Shown here piece by piece: positions 1-4,690 of a DNA stretch of 6,531 nt. A program made the position numbers and the translations under genes. The notes beneath the pieces are model-generated. The model made no database searches and had not been told where the DNA came from. It was given only the letters and a program-made list of their open reading frames with translations. The stretch spans positions 1 to 6,531 of the forward strand of contig CAMAWS010000199.1 of NCBI GenBank assembly GCA_945861845.1, given 5' to 3'. This DNA comes from Candidatus Sulfopaludibacter sp. SbA3. GTDB taxonomy: Bacteria; Acidobacteriota; Terriglobia; 20CM-2-55-15. Every line of letters begins with the position of its first letter. The first letter of the stretch is position 1.

Positions 1-975
1 CTTCAGGCGGGCAAACCGGTTTTCGGCATCTACGCTCCGAGCGCCCGAAATCTGCCCAACGCTCCGGCTCCCGCTCCTCGTGGCGGTGGCGCCCGTGGCA
101 ACGCCCCACTCACGGCGGCTCCCACCCAGGAAGATCCGTGTGGCGATGCCACGAAGATGGCGAAGAATCCCCCTGCCGTCCCGACGATGAGTGCGGCGGA
201 AATTAAGCAGCAGACGGAAATTGCGAAGCTCACGCTTGCTCATCCGATGGACTATTTGTTCAGCGGCGACTTTGAAGACACCGATGTGAAGGTCCCCCTT
301 CAGCGCTGGACGGAGTACCTGAAAGGTATGCAGGCGGTTGGCGGGGCGAATCGTTTGAAGTACCCGCTCATGCTCAAGGCCAACAAGGCCGGTTGCGACC
401 TGTCGGCCGTGGTGGTGAACGTCAGTACGGAACTCAACATGGGCGCCGTCGGCATCATGTTTCCCCACACCGCGAGCGCTAAGGAATTGACGGCTGCACT
501 GGCCGCGATGCGGTTCAAGTCGAAGGGCGGCACGCGTCCCGACAATGTGGGAATGGCTCCGGCATATTGGGGCCTCTCGGAAAAGGATTACAAGGACAAG
601 GCCGACCTTTCCGCCCTCAATCCGAATGGCGAACTGATCAGCTTTGCCGTGGTCGAAGACAAGGATGGACTGGCCAATCGTCGCGAGATTGCCCAGGTGA
701 AGGGGCTGTCGGTCCTGTGGCCCGGCGCTGGTACGTTGCGCAATGTCTTCTACAAGAAGGAAGCTAACGGCAATTTCGTCCCCGATACGGCGGCATGGGA
801 AGCGGCCATCCAGTCGGTGGTGGACGCCTGCAAGGAATTCAAGGTTGCCTGTGGTTTCCCGGCGAACAACGTTCAGGATATGGAACTGCGACGCAAGCAG
901 GGCTTCAGCGTATTTGTCAGCAGCTGGGGCGATGCCGCATTTTCGGTGTTCGAAACCGGTCGCAAGACTCAGTAA
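1..975 (+). CDS. HpcH/HpaI aldolase/citrate lyase family protein, 5'-truncated by the window edge
   Basis: The frame is open from base 1 to the TAA at 973-975, giving 324 visible residues; the true start is upstream. The ATG at 157 is internal, because family-like sequence (GKPVFGIY, residues 4-11) precedes it. Proteins of this family are TIM barrels that cleave or form C-C bonds in 2-keto acids using a divalent metal. Family-like segments are the MDYLFSGDFED strand (83-93), GAVGIMFPHTASAKEL followed by MRFKSKGGTRP, a VVED segment with the likely metal-ligand Glu219, VLWPGAGTLR (about 238-247) and the C-terminal GFSVFVSSWGDA. Oddities are a Pro/Ala/Gly-rich insertion (about residues 19-41) near the N-terminus and, by eye, loss of several canonical active-site residues: His of the D-x-E-H motif, the substrate Arg (Lys126 here) and the second metal Asp. 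Family assignment is good; substrate is unknown and a non-standard or non-catalytic role is possible. It ends 29 bases before lysS and may be co-transcribed with it. Confidence 0.82.
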   Translation, partial: LQAGKPVFGIYAPSARNLPNAPAPAPRGGGARGNAPLTAAPTQEDPCGDATKMAKNPPAVPTMSAAEIKQQTEIAKLTLAHPMDYLFSGDFEDTDVKVPLQRWTEYLKGMQAVGGANRLKYPLMLKANKAGCDLSAVVVNVSTELNMGAVGIMFPHTASAKELTAALAAMRFKSKGGTRPDNVGMAPAYWGLSEKDYKDKADLSALNPNGELISFAVVEDKDGLANRREIAQVKGLSVLWPGAGTLRNVFYKKEANGNFVPDTAAWEAAIQSVVDACKEFKVACGFPANNVQDMELRRKQGFSVFVSSWGDAAFSVFETGRKTQ

Positions 976-996
976 TTGGTTAACAGCCGGTAACCC

Positions 997-1002
997 AGGG
1001 AA
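997..1002 (+). promoter_or_regulatory. Possible ribosome binding site of lysS
   Basis: AGGGAA lies only 2 bases before the ATG at 1005, closer than the usual 5-9 bases, so it may work poorly as a Shine-Dalgarno site. The start is nevertheless fixed: the frame has a TAA at 981-983 and no other ATG, GTG or TTG between that stop and 1005. Confidence 0.4.
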
Positions 1003-1004
1003 CC

Positions 1005-2480
1005 ATGGAAGAACTCGAAACGATTCGCGTCCAGAAGCTGCAGCAGATTCGGGACCTGGGCTTCGACGCCTACCCCACGCACTACCGCTACACCCACACG
1101 GCGGGCGCCGTTGTCGAGCAGTACGGCGCCAGGACCGCAGAGGAACTTGAAGCGGAGCCGATTACCGTTCGGGTGGCTGGCCGCATCATGGCCAGCCGCC
1201 CGTTCGGAAAAGCCGGATTCCTCGGCATTACGGATGGGGGGCAGAAGCTCCAGATCTACGCAAAGAAGGACAAGCTTCCCGAGCGCGAATTCCAGTTGTA
1301 CCAGTCGCTCGACCTGGGCGATATGATCGGCTGCGAAGGAACCCTGTTCCGAACCCGTACCGGTGAGCTGACCATACAGGCGAAAGAACTGTCGTTCCTG
1401 GCCAAGAGCTTTCTGCCATTACCCGAAAAGTGGCACGGCCTGACGGACGTGGAGATCCGCTATCGCCGGCGTTACGTCGACCTCATTGTCAATCCCGAGG
1501 TGCGCGACGTATTCGTGAAGCGCAGCCTTATTATTCGCGAAATCCGCCGCTTCCTGGACGATGCCGGATATTTCGAAGTAGAGACCCCCGTTCTGCACAC
1601 GATCGCCGGAGGCGCCCTGGCCAAGCCGTTCCGCACGCATCACAACGCGCTCGACATGCCGTTGTACCTGCGGATTGCCCTGGAGCTGCATCTGAAGCGG
1701 TTGATTGTTGGCGGCCTGAATCGCGTCTACGAACTCGGCCGCATTTTCCGCAATGAAGGCATTTCGTGGAAGCACAATCCCGAGTTCACCATGCTGGAGT
1801 TTTACCAGGCCTACAGCAATTACGAAGACCTCATGGATATGACCGAGGAATTGCTGCGCCGGGTGGTGACGAAGGTGAATGGCTCACTGACGATCACCTA
1901 CGACGGGCAGGAAATCGATTTCAGCAAGTTCACCCGCCTGAGCATGCGGGGCGCGATCGTGAAATTTTGTCCGGAGCCGGTTAGCGAAGAGGAGCTGCGG
2001 GATCGCGCCAAGGTGGAAGGTTTGCTGAAGAAGTTGCACGCGGAATATGACCCGAAGGCTCCGGTTGGCAACCTGGTGGGAAGTTTGTTCGACGCCGTTG
2101 CCGAGAAGCATCTCGTTCAGCCCACATTTATTTTTGATCATCCGATTGAGCTGTCGCCGTTGTCCAAGATCAAGTTGAGTGATCCGTCGCTGGTGGAGCG
2201 CTTTGAGTTGTACATCGGCGGGATGGAAGTGGCGAATGCCTACTCGGAGTTGAACGATCCGGTGGATCAGCGCGGCCGTTTCGAGTCGCAGTTGCAGGCG
2301 AAGGAGCGTGGTGATGAAGAGGCTCACGCCATGGATGAGGATTACATCCGGGCCCTCAGTTACGGCATGCCGCCCACGGCGGGCGAGGGAATTGGTATTG
2401 ACCGCCTGACCATGTTGCTGACGGATTCGAAGTCGATTCGGGATGTGATTCTGTTTCCCTTGATGCGCTCTGAAGACTGA
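1005..2480 (+). CDS. lysS: Lysyl-tRNA synthetase, class II (LysRS)
   Basis: This cytoplasmic enzyme charges tRNA-Lys with lysine, using ATP through a lysyl-adenylate. The product is 491 residues, within the usual bacterial range of about 490-510. The N-terminal OB-fold anticodon-binding domain (about 50-145) shows VAGRIM, GDMIGCEGTLFRT and GELTIQAKEL, followed by the conserved linker LPEKWHGLTDVEIRYRRRY. Class II motif 1 is GYFEVETPVL (188-197, Pro195). The lysine-site region reads GGALAKPFRTHHNALD. Motif 2 is RIFRNEGIS followed by NPEFTMLEFY (246-267, Arg249 and Glu251). Motif 3 is GIGIDRL (462-468, Arg467), then the C-terminal RDVILFPLMR. All catalytic motifs are present and the frame is intact. 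The ATG at 1005 is the first possible start after an in-frame stop at 981-983. The gene sits between the aldolase and the Lol permease with gaps of 29 and 28 bases, suggesting co-transcription. Confidence 0.98.
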   Translation: MEELETIRVQKLQQIRDLGFDAYPTHYRYTHTAGAVVEQYGARTAEELEAEPITVRVAGRIMASRPFGKAGFLGITDGGQKLQIYAKKDKLPEREFQLYQSLDLGDMIGCEGTLFRTRTGELTIQAKELSFLAKSFLPLPEKWHGLTDVEIRYRRRYVDLIVNPEVRDVFVKRSLIIREIRRFLDDAGYFEVETPVLHTIAGGALAKPFRTHHNALDMPLYLRIALELHLKRLIVGGLNRVYELGRIFRNEGISWKHNPEFTMLEFYQAYSNYEDLMDMTEELLRRVVTKVNGSLTITYDGQEIDFSKFTRLSMRGAIVKFCPEPVSEEELRDRAKVEGLLKKLHAEYDPKAPVGNLVGSLFDAVAEKHLVQPTFIFDHPIELSPLSKIKLSDPSLVERFELYIGGMEVANAYSELNDPVDQRGRFESQLQAKERGDEEAHAMDEDYIRALSYGMPPTAGEGIGIDRLTMLLTDSKSIRDVILFPLMRSED

Positions 2481-2496
2481 TTGCTGACAGTCTTGA

Positions 2497-2503
2497 AAAG
2501 AGA
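2497..2503 (+). promoter_or_regulatory. Ribosome binding site supporting the TTG start of the Lol permease
   Basis: The purine run AAAGAGA lies 5 bases before the TTG at 2509. An in-frame TGA at 2494-2496 rules out any longer reading, and no ATG or GTG exists between it and 2509. The site supports TTG as the real start. Confidence 0.55.
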
Positions 2504-2508
2504 CCCTA

Positions 2509-3723
2509 TTGAAATTTGAGTTACTAGTTGCAGTCCGGTACCTCAAGGCCAAGCGCAAGCAGGCGGTCATCTCGCTCATTACCCTGATATCCGTTGTCGG
2601 AGTTGCTGCCGGAGTGGCCGCGCTCATTATCGCGTTAGCCATCAACGCGGGTTTCACGGAAGACCTCCAGGAAAAACTTCTCGGTGCCCAGGCTCATATC
2701 CGGCTGATCCCTCGTGATCACGTTGGCATTCGCAATTACATCGATCTTTCTACCCGCACTGCAGCCATTTCGGGTGTGGTGGCGGCCGCGCCGTCCCTCT
2801 ACCGTCCGGTGTTGATTTCCAGTGCCACAGCGGATCTCGGGGTCCAAATGAAAGGCATCCTGGCGGAAATGGAAAGCCGGATGTCGGCCTTGTCGAAGAA
2901 TGTGGTCCAGGGCAACCTTGCCGATTTCAAGGAAGGAACCATCCTGATCGGGCAGGATCTGGCGAATGCGATCGGCGTGTCGTTGGGCGGCACCGTGACG
3001 CTGTTGAGTTCGGAGTCCTCGCTTTCCCCTATTGGTTCGATTCCCAATACCCGCGGTTTCAAGGTGGTGGGGATTTTCTCCTCCGGCTTGTACGACCTGG
3101 ATTCCTCGTTCGTGTTTGTTCAATTGAAGGATGCCCAGAGGCTGTTGCGGATGGGAGACGTGGCGGGAACCATCGAGGTGAAGGTCGCGGATATTTACCA
3201 GGCCAAGGAGATTGGGGAGCACATCACGGCGGCGGTGGGCGGAAACCTGGTTTCCGAGGACTGGATGAGCCTGAACCAGTCCATTTTTGAGGCGTTGCGG
3301 CTGGAAAAAGTGGTGATGTTCATCACCATCGGGTTGATCGTGATTGTGGCGGCCCTCAACATTGTAGCCACGCTGATCATGATGGTTCTGGAGAAGACCC
3401 GCGACATTGCGATCCTGATGTCGATGGGTGCGACGAAGGAAAATATCCGCCGGGTGTTCATTTTACAGGGCTTGATTATTGGTGTGGTGGGGACGGCCTG
3501 CGGCATTGTCCTGGGGCATGTGGTCAGTTACCTGGCTGACAAGTACCACCTGATCCGCCTGGCCCCGGATGTCTATACGATTGCGTATGTGCCTTTCCGG
3601 CCCGAACCCATGGACACGGTGATGGTTGCGCTGGCCGCGATCGTGATCAGTTTCCTGGCCACGCTTTATCCTTCGGCAGCGGCGTCGAAGCTGCAGCCGG
3701 TGGAGTCGTTGCGCTATGAGTAG
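2509..3723 (+). CDS. lolE: Lipoprotein-releasing ABC transporter permease, LolC/LolE family
   Basis: This is an inner-membrane permease that, with LolD, extracts mature lipoproteins from the inner membrane for passage to the outer membrane. It has 404 residues, normal for LolC/LolE (about 400-415). The N-terminus ELLVAVRYLKAKRKQAVISL is the family hallmark and leads into TM1 (about 20-46). A large periplasmic MacB_PCD-type domain follows (about 48-260). The FtsX-type domain has TM2 (about 268-293), the cytoplasmic coupling segment LEKTRDIAILMSMGAT (294-309), TM3 (about 317-342) and TM4 (about 370-392), ending in VESLRYE. The start is TTG, fixed by an in-frame TGA at 2494-2496; any later start would remove the hallmark N-terminus. 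Only one permease gene is present, so LolC versus LolE cannot be decided, and it may work as a homodimer (LolF-like). It lies 28 bases after lysS; its stop is 5 bases before the repeat element that separates it from lolD. Confidence 0.93.
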   Translation: MKFELLVAVRYLKAKRKQAVISLITLISVVGVAAGVAALIIALAINAGFTEDLQEKLLGAQAHIRLIPRDHVGIRNYIDLSTRTAAISGVVAAAPSLYRPVLISSATADLGVQMKGILAEMESRMSALSKNVVQGNLADFKEGTILIGQDLANAIGVSLGGTVTLLSSESSLSPIGSIPNTRGFKVVGIFSSGLYDLDSSFVFVQLKDAQRLLRMGDVAGTIEVKVADIYQAKEIGEHITAAVGGNLVSEDWMSLNQSIFEALRLEKVVMFITIGLIVIVAALNIVATLIMMVLEKTRDIAILMSMGATKENIRRVFILQGLIIGVVGTACGIVLGHVVSYLADKYHLIRLAPDVYTIAYVPFRPEPMDTVMVALAAIVISFLATLYPSAAASKLQPVESLRYE

Positions 3724-3751
3724 CCGGGCTCTTGAGCCGCGGAGCGGCGAC

Positions 3752-3781
3752 AGTCCGCTAGCCACCGGCTTTAGCCGGTGG
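3752..3781 (+). repeat. Left inner inverted-repeat arm (REP-like unit)
   Basis: The 30-base unit consists of AGTCCGCTAG followed by the hairpin CCACCGGCT (3762-3770), loop TT, and AGCCGGTGG (3773-3781). A short non-palindromic foot attached to a hairpin resembles REP sequences, and two such units in opposite orientation resemble a REPIN. The partner unit is at 3874-3903 with 29 of 30 bases matching as reverse complement. Confidence 0.85.
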
Positions 3782-3790
3782 TTTCAGTGG

Positions 3791-3815
3791 CGGCCCTTTA
3801 CGTATACAAGGGCCG
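3791..3815 (+). repeat. Core hairpin A of the repeat element
   Basis: CGGCCCTT (3791-3798) pairs perfectly with AAGGGCCG (3808-3815) around the 9-base loop TACGTATAC. No T-run follows, so it does not look like a Rho-independent terminator. Its right arm overlaps the left arm of core hairpin B by four bases (3812-3815), so both cannot be fully formed at once. Confidence 0.65.
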
Positions 3816-3845
3816 TAGGTCCGAAAGATCTTTCGCACCTACGGC
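3812..3845 (+). repeat. Core palindrome B, 34 bases with one mismatched pair
   Basis: GCCGTAGGT (3812-3820) pairs with ACCTACGGC (3837-3845), and the centre CGAAAGATCTTTCG (3822-3835) is a perfect palindrome. Only the 3821/3836 pair (C/C) fails, giving 16 of 17 pairs. It would form a cruciform in DNA or a long hairpin in RNA. No T-run follows it. Confidence 0.75.
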
Positions 3846-3873
3846 GCTCTTGCATCCTACACCTACTGATGTC

Positions 3874-3903
3874 CCACCGGCTGAAGCCGGTGGCTAGCGG
3901 ACT
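3874..3903 (-). repeat. Right inner inverted-repeat arm (REP-like unit)
   Basis: This is the reverse-complement partner of the unit at 3752-3781. It has the hairpin CCACCGGCT (3874-3882), loop GA, AGCCGGTGG (3885-3893), then CTAGCGGACT. The only difference from the left unit is one loop base, so the stem is conserved while the loop varies. Confidence 0.85.
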
Positions 3904-3937
3904 ACCGCCGCTACCGCGGCTGAAAGAGGGGCGGTAG
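3902..3937 (+). promoter_or_regulatory. Possible hairpin covering the lolD ribosome-binding region
   Basis: CTACCGCC (3902-3909) is perfectly complementary to GGCGGTAG (3930-3937). The downstream strand lies 7 bases before the lolD ATG and includes most of the only purine-rich stretch available for ribosome binding (GAGGGG at 3926-3931, GGTAGG at 3933-3938). The 5' strand belongs to the right repeat arm, so the element may influence lolD translation. A smaller hairpin, GCCGC (3907-3911) with GCGGC (3916-3920), competes with it. Regulatory function is inference from pairing only. Confidence 0.4.
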
Positions 3938-3944
3938 GCCAGCC

Positions 3945-4616
3945 ATGATCATCGAAGCGCAAGACCTCACCAAGATCTACCGGACGACGGCTTCGGAAGT
4001 GGTGGTTTTCGAGAACCTGCAGCTTGCGATTCCGAAGGGAAGGCTTATAGCTGTAATTGGGCCTTCGGGTGCTGGTAAGAGCACGTTGCTCCATTTACTT
4101 GGAGGACTGGATCGGCCGACACGGGGGACGGTGTTGTTCAATGGAAGCGATATTTTCCAGATGAGCAGCACCGAACTGTCCCGGTTTCGCAACCGGCATG
4201 TGGGGTTTGTCTTTCAGTTTCATCATCTTCTGCCGGAGTTTACGGCGGCCGAAAACGTGATGATGCCGCGGTTGATCCGGGGTGAAGGAAGGCCAGCCGT
4301 ACTGGGAGACGCCGAAAGGATGCTTGAGCGGGTAGGGTTAAGTCATCGTCTTGACCACAAAGTTGGTGAATTGTCAGGCGGTGAGCAGCAAAGAGTCGCT
4401 ATCGCGAGGGCGTTATCGGGAAGTCCGGAGTTATTTTTGGCGGATGAACCGACGGGCAACCTGGATCACCGAACGGGCGAGACGATTTTCGGCATGATTC
4501 GTGACCTTCATGCCGAAAAGGAATTAACGTCAGTAATTGTGACGCACAACGAACGCATCGCCGTCCAATGTGATGAAGTGTGGCAGATGGATGCGGGAAT
4601 GTTCCGCCGGGAATAA
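3945..4616 (+). CDS. lolD: Lipoprotein-releasing system ATP-binding protein LolD
   Basis: This is the cytoplasmic ATPase that powers lipoprotein extraction by the LolC/LolE permease. At 223 residues it matches the usual LolD length (about 220-235). It has a complete ABC nucleotide-binding set: Walker A GPSGAGKST (39-47, Lys45), Q-loop Gln91 within FQFHHLLPEF, signature LSGGEQQRVAIARAL (143-157), Walker B LFLADE (163-168), D-loop NLD (172-174) and switch His201 in VTHN. The FQFHHLLPEFTAAENV stretch is typical of LolD within the MacB/LolD/FtsE group, and the adjacent permease agrees. The ATG at 3945 gives the conserved MIIEAQDLTKIY beginning. The expected tight coupling to the permease gene is broken by the 200-base repeat, which ends 16 bases before this start. 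The ribosome binding site is weak (GGTAGG, spacing 6). By eye, third codon positions look less GC-rich than in lysS or clpC. Confidence 0.95.
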   Translation: MIIEAQDLTKIYRTTASEVVVFENLQLAIPKGRLIAVIGPSGAGKSTLLHLLGGLDRPTRGTVLFNGSDIFQMSSTELSRFRNRHVGFVFQFHHLLPEFTAAENVMMPRLIRGEGRPAVLGDAERMLERVGLSHRLDHKVGELSGGEQQRVAIARALSGSPELFLADEPTGNLDHRTGETIFGMIRDLHAEKELTSVIVTHNERIAVQCDEVWQMDAGMFRRE

Positions 4617-4620
4617 GTTA

Positions 4621-4649
4621 TTGTTCGCTGTAAGCGCTTCGATTAGAAT
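4621..4649 (+). promoter_or_regulatory. Candidate sigma70-type promoter for clpC
   Basis: TTGTTC (4621-4626) and TAGAAT (4644-4649) are separated by 17 bases; the -10 box matches TATAAT at 5 of 6 positions, while the -35 box is weak (3 of 6). Transcription would begin near 4656, leaving a leader of about 35 bases before the clpC ATG. The -10 box lies in the palindrome CGATT-AG-AATCG (4640-4651), and GCTGTA (4627-4632) with TACAGC (4654-4659) flank it, which could be an operator. I see no CIRCE element. Confidence 0.5.
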
Positions 4650-4677
4650 CGGCTACAGCCGCTGAACCTCGGCAACT

Positions 4678-4682
4678 GAGAG
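4678..4682 (+). promoter_or_regulatory. Ribosome binding site of clpC
   Basis: GAGAG lies 8 bases before the ATG at 4691, followed by a run of seven A (4683-4689). The spacing is normal and the A-rich leader should stay unstructured. This supports 4691 as the start, which also yields the conserved ClpC N-terminus [11 protein letters not shown]. Confidence 0.6.
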
Positions 4683-4690
4683 AAAAAAAT

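Larger units (their letters stand above)
3729..3928. repeat. MITE/REPIN-like palindromic repeat element with long imperfect terminal inverted repeats
   Basis: The gap between the permease and lolD is almost entirely one symmetrical structure. The left arm (3729-3781) and right arm (3874-3928) are imperfect reverse complements. The innermost 30 bases (3752-3781 with 3874-3903) differ at one position. Outward, the match continues through CGCCGCT, CCGCGGCT and AAGAG with two adjacent mismatches, one single-base gap and one further mismatch/gap. Each arm contains its own hairpin of CCACCGGCT and AGCCGGTGG around a 2-base loop (TT left, GA right), plus a smaller GCCGC/GCGGC hairpin. The 92-base core holds two more palindromes. 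No transposase is present, so if mobile it is non-autonomous. A 73-codon open frame across it (3716-3937) is an artefact of the repeat. Naming it MITE or REPIN is inference; the inverted symmetry is directly visible. Confidence 0.85.

Noticed and set aside
157..975. The ATG at 157 as the true start of the aldolase-like gene
   Set aside because: The frame is open upstream to base 1 and encodes GKPVFGIY, which matches the start of the family barrel, so the ATG is internal.
1884..2657. A 257-codon minus-strand open frame across the lysS end and the permease start
   Set aside because: It is antisense to two clearly conserved genes and shows no family motifs.
2635..3222. A 195-codon minus-strand open frame inside the permease gene
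   Set aside because: It is antisense to the periplasmic domain of the permease and has no recognisable domain.
3797..3808. A promoter for lolD inside the repeat (TATACA at 3803-3808)
   Set aside because: It matches the -10 consensus at only 4 of 6 positions, has no -35 partner at 16-18 bases, and lies in the loop of hairpin A.
3791..3860. Rho-independent terminator between the permease and lolD
   Set aside because: The hairpins are strong but none is followed by a T-run, so intrinsic termination is not supported.
3716..3937. A 73-codon + strand open frame starting inside the permease gene and running through the intergenic region
   Set aside because: It is almost entirely the inverted-repeat element, has no recognisable domain, and overlaps the permease end; its composition comes from the palindromes.
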